Below, one piece after another: positions 20,941 to 32,454 of a stretch of DNA of 64,000 nt. A model generated the notes under the pieces. That model made no database searches, was not told the DNA's origin, and saw nothing but the letters and a program-made list of their open reading frames with translations. Made by a program: the position numbers and the translations under genes. The stretch covers positions 309,644,565 through 309,708,564 of the forward strand of contig NC_133648.1 of NCBI RefSeq assembly GCF_009905375.1, read 5' to 3'. Source of the DNA: Apium graveolens. Its lineage: Eukaryota > Streptophyta > Magnoliopsida > Apiales > Apiaceae. The stretch's first letter is position 1. Every line of letters begins with the position of its first letter.

Positions 20941-23475
20941 CGGTATGCCGAAGCATATCCAACTAAACAAAGGGGCACCCAAGGCACATATCGGCCTAGC
21001 AAGGTGTTATATCCTGTATAACACATAGCTCACACTGGACCGCCGTCACGGCCTCTTACGCAACCATCCAATCTTAAAAACATTTTATTGAAAGGGGTCA
21101 TAATACTCGACACCCTTAAAAACTTTTATTCCCCCATTTACTTGGGCAGGAATACTCGCAAAACCAACTCATTTTCTCAAAACCCAAAACATTTGTAAAT
21201 CCAGTAATTTGATAAGTAAAATCACTTAGCTATTCTGAACATAGAACAACAGAAGAGTACTTGCATAAACAGAATCATTTAATTCAGCGATATGTAAAAC
21301 ATTTATCTATTCCGAACTGAATAGGGAAAGCAATACTTGCATGATAAATTTTAAAATAAATATCACTTGAACAATAAGTGAAGTTAGAGGTACTTGCATA
21401 ATATGAATCGAAATAAATGTCACTTGAATGATAAGTGAGGTTAGGGTGCTTGCCTTTGAGATTTTTAGCAGTTAGTCACACTCGTAACATCGCATCTATT
21501 CTGACATTCTGTCTCAAGACATCACCATCTTTATTCTACTAATTCTTGGGCCTGCTGCTCATGCAGTGCTGCAACCCACTATTCCATATTATTCAACTCT
21601 AGCTTTTATCCACTTCATCTGGTCCTGATCGTTTTGAAAGACTCGTATCTATAATTAAAACATAATACTTTAATCGTCTAATCGATAATCACTCGACGAA
21701 CTACGCGTCAAAAGCCTATCGTCTACCCATACGATAGCCCATATATAATTAACACAGACAAACACAAGACTCTTGATCCACATACGCACATAATTCATAT
21801 AGCATATAAGCACATAACTAATGTATCACATAATTTATATCACATATGACTCGGTTCGCCAAAAGGGTCGACTCGGTATGTTTAAAACTGAAATCGGGTC
21901 AAAATATGATTTATCAATCAAAAATCGACTCAGAATGATTCATAAAACAAGCGACCTTTCAAAACAAAAGAATTTGGGTATCCAAAGTATTTTTATTGAA
22001 AGCGGAATATTTTTCTGAGTCTGTACGCGTTCGTTTCATATTAAACGGACGAACGGTTTATTTATTATGAATTTTTGAACATTTTTCGGAATTAAAATGA
22101 TCTCCGAATCATTTAATAATTAAATAATAGGGCTCGAACACCCTAAAATAATTTTATAAGAATTATCGAGCTTGGAAAATAATTTAAAATAATATTTTAA
22201 AGCTCGAAACTATTTTTCAGAATTTTTTTAAATCAAAAATAAATAATTAACTCTATTATTAAATCAATTAAAATCAATTAATAATTAATTAAATTAATTA
22301 ATCAATTAATATTAAATTAATTGATTAATTAAAATAATTAAAAACTAACTAAAATTAATTAATAAAATAAATCAGATTTGTTTTTGAATTTAAAATGAAT
22401 TTTGGAATAAAAAAAATAATGATTTTTGGATTATTAATAAAAAAAAAACAATTATGCAGAAACAGTTTTACAGAATTTGTTCTCAACAAGATGGATCAAA
22501 CGGTGGCTGAATGGGGGAAGACGACCGGAACTATGGTGGAGGTGTCGCCGGAAACTGGGATTCCCCATAATCCGGTCGACGACCGGCCGAAGTCCGGCGT
22601 TTTCAATCCCGGCAAAACAACACCAAATCTCTTGTTTCTCTGCTCGTTTTCACTCAATATCAACTCTGGAACATCATTCAAACATTATTTCGCACAAACA
22701 ATCGACGATCCGTCGATTCCGAGCAAATCAACAGCCTTTTCCGATGAACAAATCGGAAAAGTCGGTTTTCCTAAACACCACACTAAAATTTACAAGTCAT
22801 ACGGGGAATTAAAGCTCTACGCATGTAGAATCTAGTCTTTATGTTCATATCACCTAACGATCAACAATTAAGGCTGAAAATCAAATTAAAATTTTCAAAA
22901 ACTCATGAATTCGTTTTAATATTTCCGGGAATCGTTTGAAGCCATTAACTATATGAATCGATTGCAAATCACCTTAGGAAGCTATCCCCAACATCAAAAT
23001 CAATCAATAACCCCAGATTCAAAAACCCCCAAATTTCCAACTCAAGAACACCAAGAACCCTAATTTTTTTTTTCAGAAAAATAAAACCTCAATTTCTATA
23101 TGTTATTGAACTCGATTTTTCACATATAATATATCAAATTGACCAAAAAAAACATGCTCTATAACATGGAATCATCAAAACACATCAACAACATCAAGAA
23201 CAAATTTTCATAATTTAATTATCAAATAATTCGAATATAAATAAATAAATAAGAAAATTACAGTGATTTCTGGGCAGAAACTGATGATTGATTCAGAAAG
23301 AAGATTTCGATAGCTTCGTTTTGATATGCTGCACGCCCGAATCGGAGTTCGATAACGCCTTCGTTCGTGTGTTTGATTCTCGGGAACGTATCGGTTTCTC
23401 GGGTTTTTCTCTGTATTTACGGTGTTTTAACTGGTTGCAAATGAATAAACGGAATAAACGAAATAAAAAAATAGG

Positions 23476-23484
23476 CTATTTATA
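23476..23484 (-). promoter_or_regulatory. TATA box of the 4.33 kb solo LTR
   Basis: The minus strand reads AAATATAAATAGCC, a canonical plant TATA box. About 60 bases upstream (23542-23562) is a near palindrome, GTTGCTTAG/CTAAGTAAC around CCG. Between them TGGATCGTTT is repeated three times. Confidence 0.72.
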
Positions 23485-24145
23485 TTTATGGAATATTGGA
23501 TCGTTCTGGATCGTTTTGGATCGTTTTGGATCATTAAATTAGTTGCTTAGCCGCTAAGTAACTGCAATAACGATCCGATTCAATACCAAAATTGGATAAT
23601 TATCAAAACCGGGCTTTTTATAAAACATTATATACGGGAATAATATAAAAATATCCCGTCTCTCGAAAATACGGGTTTTATTGATTACCGAAATAACTAT
23701 CGTATCGAAAATCTTGCGCCGGGCCGCGCACGGGTTAAACCGTAATCCGGATTGAAAAAGTCAAAACAGGAAAAAGGTCCGGAATTACCAGATTAGGTTA
23801 GGAAGGAGTTTTCGGAAGAGTTTCGGGTTATAAAAACGCAAAAACGGTTGAAATCGGACGATTCCCGGCTTTATAAAATAATTTTTTAATTATTCGGAAA
23901 ATAATTAATAATTCATAAATCAATATAAAATCATCTAACAGTCCAAAAATTACCAGAAAAATATCACAATTATCAATATTTTATTCTGAACATATAAAAA
24001 TTAGAACACTCAAGGAATATCACATATAAACACCCAAACATCAATTCCACTTATCATATAATTCACAAAAATTCACATAAAAATCACATATTAATTCCAA
24101 ATAGTTATAATAATAATATTTGAAAATATGGGATATTACAGCAAC

Positions 24146-24740
24146 GGTAAAAGAAACACTTTTATAGAATGGAAAAATAACAAATTTAGCCAGTTTACAA
24201 CCACTACAATCAGAAATATCATGAGTTTTTAAATGTACTAAAACTTCTGTGGAACCATATGCTGTAAACGAGGGGTAGACGCCCAAACGAGAATGCCAAA
24301 GATAAAAATCTGACAAAAATTTACTCAAATTAAAAGATAATAAATCAACACTAGAAGCTCCAAAATCTGAGACTTTCCGTTCATCCGAAACATAGAGTCC
24401 CCCTTGCCTACGACCTATCCCAATCACTTTCTGAGATCTTGGGTCCTAAACATAGCAAGTTGAAAAAGAGAATGAGAGTAAATATTCAGATGCACATAAC
24501 AGACTCACAGAAACAAGATTCATCTTAACACTGAGAACATAATATACATCAGATAGGGACACGGTAGGTGTGACAACAGAACTAACACCTTCCAATAACA
24601 TGGGAGAACCATCAGCAGTCATAATGGACAAAGATGCGGTAGAATATAAAGATATAAAAATGATAAAGTTAGAGACATATGTTGAGAAGCACTGAATCCA
24701 AAATCCATATGGAAGAAGACATACCTGATGAAGTTGAGGA
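24146..24740 (-). pseudogene. Copia protease/integrase N-terminal region
   Basis: The minus strand from 24631 reads DVYYVLSVKMNLVSVSLLCA, the conserved segment downstream of the Copia protease active site. From 24427 it reads FYLWHSRLG and then HDISDCSGCKLAKF, the histidine/cysteine zinc-binding part before the integrase core. The second histidine context is altered. The reading continues into the integrase core at 19809 once the solo LTR is ignored. Confidence 0.82.
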
Positions 24741-24839
24741 TGACAAACCTAGTGAGGGAGATGCAGACATAGCATGAGGTTGAGAAGCGATAAACTATTA
24801 AAACTGCTCAAGCATATAAGGATCCAAAGATGGAGCATC

Positions 24840-25861
24840 AACTGAATTAGAAGCGGGTGGCGGTCAAGATGTCCAAGTAGCGGGACCAGAAAGGTGCTGA
24901 GGCTGACGTGGTGAACGAGGAGTCCAAGGACGTTGTTACAGCTGAGGTGAACGAGATGTCAAAGGTCGTTGCTGCTGACATAACCGTTGAGGTGTACGTT
25001 GTTCCATAGCCAATAGTTGAGGACACGAACACCTCCAATGACGCTTATCTCTATAATAAGAACATTCATTTTGAAGAGGCCGAATAGACCTATTTTGAAT
25101 ACCACCGAATGATCGTGGAAGAACGGCAAAAACAGGAGTACCAGATGACAAGTTTTCCTTAGGACCATTAGATTTAATACGAATCTCCTCCACTAAAGTT
25201 CATTAACAACAGAATGAATTGATGGAAGTGGAGTACGATGCAAGATTGACCCTCGTAAAGGTTCAAAATTAGAACGAAGAGCCATTAAAAATTGTACCAA
25301 ACGTTGTTCTTCTTGTCTCTTGACATAAGCAGCTACTGCATTTAATTCTGTTGGTTTAGTCAATACAAGTTGATCCCATAAACAGGACATGGCAGAATAA
25401 AATTCTTGAATAGACATATTTGTTGTTGAAGTGCACGAATATCCATCTCTAATTGATACTATTAATAAAAATTGGATTGTGTATACAACCTAAATAGATG
25501 ATCCCATACCTATTTAGTCATTTCATACTTTTCTAACTGGGCATCAATAGAATGTGTAACCAAATTATCAATCCATGTAATAATTTTCGAATTCTCAGCC
25601 TCCTAAAACTCAATTGCTTTTGCAGAATCATCAATCTTAGCATCTGCTGGTTTAGTCTTAGTATCCTTATCACGAACATAACACCACAAAGTTTTGCCAC
25701 ATAATTTTTTTTCATAACCTAACTCCAATATAAATAATTTGTACCATCCAACTAAACACTAATCAACTGAAGAGAATCATCTTTACCGAAAGCCATTACA
25801 ATAAAATAAATAACCCCAAATAAAATAGAGCAATCAATGAACTAATTTTTCCATAACCTAG
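24840..25861 (-). pseudogene. Copia gag, composite copy B
   Basis: The best-preserved block is 25417-25193, with SIQEFYSAMSCLWDQLVLT and FLMALRSNFEPLRGSILHRT. A degenerate zinc knuckle near 25120-25050 reads CSYYRDKRHWRCSCPQL, with the second cysteine replaced. Copy A at 5418-6429 is nearly the same base for base, including the loss of a single open frame. A primer-binding site (TGGTATCAAGAGC on the minus strand, 25861-25873) lies to the right. Confidence 0.83.
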
Positions 25862-25873
25862 CTCTTGATACCA

Positions 25874-26039
25874 TGATAAAATTAGAGAGACAAAATAAAC
25901 AATTAGGGTTTTATTATAATACTTAATAATTAGGATACATGTCTCAATATTTATATAATAAATTATTACAAGCTAAATTAAGAAAACACTGTTAATATAA
26001 TATATCACTAATAATATATAATAAATATATATTCTAACA
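25874..26039 (-). repeat. 166 bp Copia LTR, copy B
   Basis: The minus strand begins TGTTAGAATATATATTT and ends TTTTATCA next to the primer-binding site. It matches copy A at 6430-6595 in length and almost all positions. It contains TATTATATAAATATTGAGAC, where a TATA box is possible. Confidence 0.82.
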
Positions 26040-27125
26040 TATGCCTCTATCACTGTCTACCCATTTACATAAGAACAATGGCGCCTTGAATGCATGATAA
26101 TCCAACTCTCATATTTCTTCAATGACGCCATAAAATGTCATTTCAGACTCCACGGGATTTAAATCCTTGGCACTAGAGACTTGGACAACCTTAGCAATTA
26201 GAGAGACACCGCTATTTTGGACAACCTTTGCATCATCTTTGTCCTTTGTCAAGTAGCGGACACCATTAACTAGAAAACCTTCATAAGTCAAAACAGAAAA
26301 TAACGATTTGCTTGCCAGCCATCGTATAATTCGTGAAACACTTTTTTTATCATCGATCATTTTGCTAACCTTTTTTCCAAACCAACCAGCAAATAGCCGA
26401 TTGTGTTCTCCAATCGGCCAATAAACCGTCTTTTTTTTCCTCGATATATTTCTTCCAGATATTCCTTATGCATCCTTCAAAAATGCATATATATTAAATT
26501 ACTAACTACAACTAAAGATTGACAAAAATAATTAACAGGAAAAATAAACTAACTTACATAATAAACGGATACACTCCAGCGTTGTTTTGTACAACATGTA
26601 GATGCGCCTCATCCGTACTTATTCTTCCACCAACTTTATTGTTGCAATGGATAATGGACAAGAGAGCTTTTAATTCTCCTTTGGAAGAACGATAGTTCTA
26701 CAACTCTGCTGAATAAACTCCAAACAGAATTTCACAGATTCTTCTCCTAGATTACTCTCGGCTATACAACCTTCCTGATGAAAAACGGTTCCTTCCATAC
26801 TTTTTAGCACTTTATTGAAACGTTCAAAAGGAAACATCCCCCTACAAAAAAACAGGTCCACACAATCGTAATTCTCTAACCAAGTAGACCGTGAGATGTA
26901 TCATTATATCGAAGAGGGAAGGAGGGAATATCTTTTCCACCTCAAACAAGGTCAACACTACATCTGATTGTATTTTATCCAACTTCGATAGATCTACAAC
27001 TTTATTTGATAGAGAGTTGGAAAAGAAACACAATCTTATTATGATAACCCTTATATTTTTTTGAAGAATAGAATGAATTGAAACCAAAAGTAGCTGTTGA
27101 AGAAGTATGTGACAGTCATGGGATC
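26040..27125 (-). pseudogene. CACTA transposase C-terminal part, copy B
   Basis: The DUF4216-like end (26360-26109, NSGVSLIAKVVQVSSAKDLN) and the DUF4218-like part (27183-26670, including SLFDIMIHLTVYLVREL and MFPFERFNKVLKSMEG) follow the same order as in copy A. The gene continues at 31616 on the other side of the inserted CACTA element, at a point that is continuous in copy A (near 7676). Confidence 0.87.
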
Positions 27126-27689
27126 CACTACAGGAAAACAAGGTTAAATACAACCACACAAATACAACCAACATCAAATTCAACCGTTTTCGGTTGAATT
27201 TAAGGGTGCAGCTAAATTCAACCGCATGCGGTCGTATTTACGCGGTCGAATTTAGTACTAAATACAACTGAATAAATACAACCATATTTTTATGCAACCA
27301 TATACAGTTGAGTTCAATCGTGCTCCTAAATTCAACCACATTCGGTTGAATTTAGCCTTACTAATTACAAATGAATAAATACAACCGTATTTTTATGTAA
27401 CCGTATACGGTTGAGTTTAGCCGTGCTCCTAAATTTTCCCGCCAACAAATTTTGTCCTAAATTCAACCAATTTCGGTTGAATTAGATTTTTAAAATTGGC
27501 GGAAAATTTCTGAACAAAATATAGAATAAAATTTACACGAAATTTATATTTTAGTTCTTGCAAAAAAGATTTAATGGTAGTTAGATATTTATGGTTCAAT
27601 TAATAATTATAGTTTGAGTTTCAATTAATTTTGTATTTGTTTTAAATTATAATTTAACCATACGAATATGAAAATTGTCAAAAAAAATA

Positions 27690-30240
27690 TTTATCAATGA
27701 TCCAACTGTAAGGATGTCAAGAACTATATAGTTTAGTGATATTATAAAAAATTTATAAAAAAATAAATGTATTTTATTTGCTATTTTAACAGTCAACCAG
27801 TAGTTTGACCAGTACTTTTTAATAGTGTGAGTCTAATACCGATATTTGGATTTTTTTAAAAATGTTTATAAATGATCCAACCATAATAATGTTAAGATCT
27901 ATATATTTTAGTGATATGCTAAAAAATTTAGAAAAAAGAAAATGTATTTGGTTTTCTATTTTAACAGCCAACTAGTAGTTTGATCAGTATTTCTTAATAG
28001 TGTTTAGTCCCATATTAACGTTTCGAATTTTTCAAAAACATTTATAAATGATCCAAACATAAGGATGTGAAGATCTATATATTTTATTGATATGATAAAA
28101 GTTTTAGAAAATAACTAAATTTATTTGGTTTGCTATTTTAATAGTCAACTAGTAGTTTGACAAGTACTTTTTAATACTGTTTAGTCCAATATTGATGTTA
28201 TAATTTTTTTCAAAATAATTTATGAATGATCCAACCATAGGGATGTGAAGATCTATAAATATTAGTGATATGATAAAAAAATTTAGAAAAAAATAAATTT
28301 ATTTGGTTTGCTATTTTAACAGTCGACTAGTAGTTTGACCAACACTTCTTAATAGTGTTAAGTCCCATATTAATGTTTTGATTTTTTCAAAATAATTTAT
28401 GAATGATCCAACCATAAGGATTTGAATATTTGTATATATTACTGATATGATAAAAGTTTTAGAAAAAAATAAATTTATTTGATTTGTTATTTTAACAGTC
28501 AACCAGTAGTTTGACCAGTACTTCTTAATAGTGTGAGTCTAATACCGATATTTCGATTTTTTTTAAAAATGTTTATTAAATGATCCAACCATAAGGATGT
28601 TAAGATCTATATATTTTAGTGATATGATAAAAATTTTAGAAAAATGAAAATGTATTTGGTTTCCTACTTTAACAGTCAACTAGTAGTTTGACCAGTATTT
28701 CTTAATAGTGTTTAGCCCCATATTAATGTTTCAATCTTTTCAAAAACATTTATGAATGATCCAAACGTAATTATTTGAAGATCTATATATATTAGTGATA
28801 TGATAAAAGTTTTAGAAAAAAATAAATTTATTTGATTTGCTATTTTAACAGTCAACGAGTAGTTTGACCAGTACTTCTTAATACTGTGAGTCTAATACCG
28901 ATATTTCGATTTTTAAAAAAAAAATTAAGAATGATCCAACCGTAAGGATGTTAAGATCGATATATTTTAGTGATATGATAAAAATTTTATAAAAAAATAA
29001 GTATATTTGGTTTCCTATTTTAACAGTCAACTAGTAGTTTGACCAATACTTCTTAATAGTGTTTAGTCCCATATTAATGTTTCAATTTTTTTAAAAATAT
29101 TTATAAATGATCTAACCATAAGGATTTGAAGATCTATATATATTAGTGATATGATAAAAGCGTTAGAAAAAAATAAATTTATTTAATTTGCTATTTTAAT
29201 AGTCAACCAGTAGTTTGACCAGTACTTCTTAATAGTGTGAGTCTAATACCGATATTTTGATTTTTTTTTAAATGTTTATGAATGATCCAACCATAAGGAT
29301 GTTAAGATCTATATATTTTAGTAATATTATAAAAAGATTTAGAAAAAAGCAAATGTATTTGGTTTCCTATTTTAATAGTCAACTAGTAGTTAGACCAGTA
29401 TTTCTTAATAGTGTTTAGTCTCATATTAATGTTTTAATTTAAAAAAAAAAACATTTATAAATGATCCAAATATAAGGATTTAAATATCTATATATATTAG
29501 TGATATGATAAAAATTTTAGAAAATAATAAATTTATTTGATTTGCTATTTTAACAGTCAACCAGTAGTTTGACCAGTACTTCTTAATAGTGTGAGTCTAA
29601 TACCGATATTTTGATTTTTAAAAAAATGTTTATGAATGATCCAATCGTAAGGATGTCAAGATCTATATATTTTAGTGATATGATAAAAAGTTTAGAAAAA
29701 AATAAATGTATTTGGTTTCCAATTTTAAAAATCAACTAGTAGTTTGACCCATACTTCTTAATAGTGTTTAGTCCCATATTGATGTTTTAATTTTTTTGAA
29801 AATATTTATGAATGATCCAACCTTACAGAAGTCAATATCTATATATTTTAGTGATATGATAAAAAAATTTAAAAAATTAAATATATTTGGTTTGCTATTT
29901 TAACAGTCAACTAGTAGTTTGATATGTACTTTTTACTAGTGTTTTGTCCCATACTCATATTTCGATTTTTTGAAATTTTTTTATGAATGGTCCAACCTTA
30001 AAGATGTGAAGACCTATATATTTTAGTGATATGATAAAAAATTTAGAAAAAAAAATTATTTGATTTGCTATTTTAACAGTCAACTAGTAGCTTTTAGTCC
30101 CATATTGATGTTTTGATTTTTAAATATTTTTATGAATGATCCAACAGTAAGGATGTCAATATATATATATATATATTTTAGTGATTTAATAATAAAATTT
30201 TAGGAAAAAAAATAAACTTATTTGATTTGTTATTTTTACA
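27690..30240. repeat. Tandem array, ~15 units of ~176 bp
   Basis: The phrase GATCCAAC recurs at about 27699, 27877, 28050, 28228, 28406, 28582, 28757, 28933, 29109, 29283, 29462, 29638, 29814, 29989 and 30138, so the period is 173-178 bp. Each unit also has AAGATCTATATATTTTAGTG, ACAGTCAACTAGTAGTTTGA and TTCTTAATAGTGT. Some adjacent units alternate between two variants (GTGTTTAGTCCCATATTAAT and GTGAGTCTAATACCGATAT), which suggests growth by doubling of a two-unit block. Arms shorten at the right edge. Confidence 0.92.
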
Positions 30241-30689
30241 GTCAATTAGTAGTATTTATGATAAAATCGATCAAAATCATGATTTCAAATTTTCATAAAA
30301 TGGCGGTTCTCAAAAATAGATTTTAAAATTTAGAATATTATAATCTTTGTAAGGAAAATATTAATTTATATTATATGTCCTATAAAAAGTAACAAATTAT
30401 ATAATAATAATAATAATTAAAATTGACACTCCTAAATTCGACCAAATGTAGTTGTATTTAGAACCACATCAGCAATCCGCGTGAATTAAATCTAACGGGC
30501 CAAATTCAACTATAATCAAAATAATCCAACGGTTGGAGACTTGGAATTACATTTTATAAATTATAACAAATCAAAATTATATTTATAAAAAAACTAACCC
30601 TGAACCCCCCACCCCCTCCTTACCCGTCCCCCCTTTATCCCCTCACGCCGCACTACCGTCCCCATCCCCTTCCCCTATTTTTTCCCGGT

Positions 30690-31012
30690 CTTCCTACCTC
30701 CCCATCACCCCCTCCCTCCCTCTCCGTCTCTTTCATTCGCAACTTTAGGAGTGTTCGTTGGTGGGAGAACAAGTAGCCGAGACGTCCAGTTTCATGGAGC
30801 AGCCCGTGAATGCTTGCTATGTGCCTTGCCCGGGACTGACACCTCTGAACGGAATATTGGGTTGTTACGGTTGTTTTCAGGCTGGAATTGGTGGTTCTCT
30901 GATGCACCGGTGCGAGCTTTCATTCCTGAAATCAGCTGAAGCTTCTGCAAGTCCTCACATGAGAATGATTCTTCCACAAAATTTGGCGACTCCAGCTCAT
31001 CCATGTCATCAT
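30690..31012 (-). pseudogene. Captured GATA transcription factor fragment
   Basis: The minus strand encodes DELESPNFVEESFSCEDLQK, then LQLISGMKA, NRNNPIFRSEVSVPGKAHSK and, after an in-frame stop, NWTSRLLVL. This follows the segment of plant GATA factors (GATA9/GATA12 type) between the acidic N-terminus and the zinc finger, where the family has ELEWLSNFVEESF and the basic SVPGKARSKRSRAAPCNW. The cysteine codon after RAAP is a stop here, and the zinc finger itself is absent. A neighbouring minus frame at 31206-31009 may be earlier sequence of the same gene, rearranged. It lies wholly inside the CACTA element, so it is a captured fragment. Confidence 0.72.
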
Positions 31013-31615
31013 TTTGGGATTTTCAGGGTTTTGGAAGGTGGTGACGCGTGAGTGCACGTGCCGGGAAGTGAAGGGGTCCAACAAGTTGGGGGTTGAAATG
31101 GAAGGGTTGGGGACTGAAGGAGGTGGAGAAGAGTGAGAACGGAGGAGTTAGAGCCATGATACATTGACCCATCTTTTAAGCTCACTGGGATCTGGATATT
31201 TTCCAATTTCCAGGGAGTATTTTTGAAATTGGTGTGCGTGCATTCATCCGTATTTGGTCACATTTAGAATCCTATTTTTGACCAAATACGGTTGAATTTA
31301 ATATTTGGGCGGTCCTTTTAAATTTTGGCATTAAATTTAATTATTTGGGCGGGATATTCGAATTTAATCTGAAAAATTAAATTTGACCAGAAACGGTTGT
31401 ATTTAGCCGGTCGTATTTAAGCGGTTGTATTTACCCGGTTGTATTTAGTCGGTTGTATTTAGTACTAAATACAACCGGTTTACTAAATATGACTCGAGCA
31501 AATACAACCGGTCCAAAAACCGGCCGAATTTAGCTAAATACAACCGAAAATGGTCGAATTTAGTTAAATACAACTGATTTTAAACCGGTTGTATTTAGTC
31601 GTTATTCTTGTAGTG

Positions 31616-32454
31616 ACTTGAGCCCTAAAAACTTCAATTCTTCCATAGACATACAATTTCTGATGTTCGATGAATGTCTATGTGGATTTTTCATAGACGC
31701 GAGTGTTGACAACATTTTCTTATTTTCTGCCTTTGAAAGAGTATAAGCCGTAGGGGGAAGGTAAGTTCTTTTTTCTCCTACTTTTTGTGGAGCCAAGTCT
31801 TTCCTCACGCCCATTGCAACCATACCATTAAGGGATGCTTCACTATCTTTGGACTTATGTTTTAAATTTAGTAAAGTCCCGATAATCTTTTCAAAATGCA
31901 TCACGTCGAGATAGTGATGAACATGATAATATTTCCAATATTCTAACTCAAAAAATATTGACTTTTTCTTCAAAGGCAGTCCATCTCATTCGACTTCTTT
32001 ACTTCATTTCCAAAAACACAATTAATTGGCCCATGTTGCATTATACCTCTTCTTTACTAAAGGGATGATGTGGTTGTCCTAAGTCTTGTTCATCATTAAA
32101 AGTTGCCTTATTCAACCTATAACAGTGATGCCGAGGAAAATATCTTCGATGCCCTTCAAAGGACATTTTCCAGCAATGAGGTAGATATTTCACTACAGTA
32201 TTGTCATTACATACTGGACAAGACATGTAAACCTTATTGACACAACTTGACAAATTTCCGTATACCAAAAAGTCAGTTTTGGTCCACAACAATATTGCCC
32301 CCAAAGTGAAATGTGATTTATTGTACGCATCATACACATTTGGTTCACCTTCTTCCCATAGTTTTTTCAAATAAGCAATCAACGATTGTAGAAATACGTC
32401 AATGTTATTACCCGGTTCATGCGGAACAGAGACCAAAACTGTTAGCATTATAAA
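31616..32454 (-). pseudogene. CACTA transposase core part, copy B
   Basis: This continues copy B. The Transposase_21 segments are 32460-32041 (LKKLWEEGEPNVYDAYNKSH, RHHCYRLNKATFNDEQDLGQ) and 31973-31602 (HHYLDVMHFEKIIGTLLNLK, PPTAYTLSKAENKKMLSTL). Relative to copy A it has lost about 20 bases near 31880 (the NVCDNLVE segment). The N-terminal part would lie beyond the Gypsy insertion at 32455, outside the window. Confidence 0.87.

Larger units (their letters stand above)
19810..24140 (-). mobile_element. Solo LTR, 4.33 kb, of a large-LTR Gypsy-type family
   Basis: Ends are TGTAACGCCCCCAAATCCGG and GGGATATTACA, with a perfect 5-base target duplication GCAAC (19805-19809 and 24141-24145). Homologous LTRs at 50217-53504 and 54639-58598 show that this is an LTR and not a whole element. 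A TATA box (23476-23484) on the minus strand sets the orientation. The sequence also holds a three-fold 25 bp tandem repeat (TTTAATCCAAAACAGAATCA, 20769-20838), an AATTAATT-rich low-complexity tract (22240-22380), and two stem-loops shared with another LTR family (20267-20285 and 20907-20940). Open stretches at 22395-22835 have no recognisable product. Confidence 0.93.
18560..26039 (-). mobile_element. Degenerate short-LTR Copia, composite copy B, split by a solo LTR
   Basis: Read leftwards from the 166 bp LTR at 26039, gag, zinc-knuckle remnant, protease/integrase and reverse transcriptase follow in Copia order. The element is interrupted by the 4.33 kb solo LTR at 19810-24140 and stops near 18560 inside the reverse transcriptase, without RNase H or a second LTR. 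Frameshifts are everywhere. Its right part duplicates 5418-6595. Confidence 0.85.
27126..31615. mobile_element. Non-autonomous CACTA element, 4.49 kb, with satellite-like array
   Basis: The left end reads CACTACAGGAAAACAAGG and the reverse complement of the right end CACTACAAGAATAACGAC. Between about 27145-27480 and 31240-31600 the motifs AAATTCAACCG, AAATACAACCG and their complements recur many times, facing inwards from both ends. These are typical CACTA subterminal repeats. Comparison with the uninterrupted copy A at 7676 proves an insertion. The flanking triplets (ATC and ACT) do not match, so the target duplication is mutated. There is no transposase. The interior is a tandem repeat array plus a captured gene fragment. 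Confidence 0.88.

Noticed and set aside
22395..22835. 146-codon plus-strand ORF in the solo LTR
   Set aside because: It is antisense to the LTR promoter, starts in AT-rich low-complexity sequence, has no recognisable domain and is not kept in the sister LTRs.
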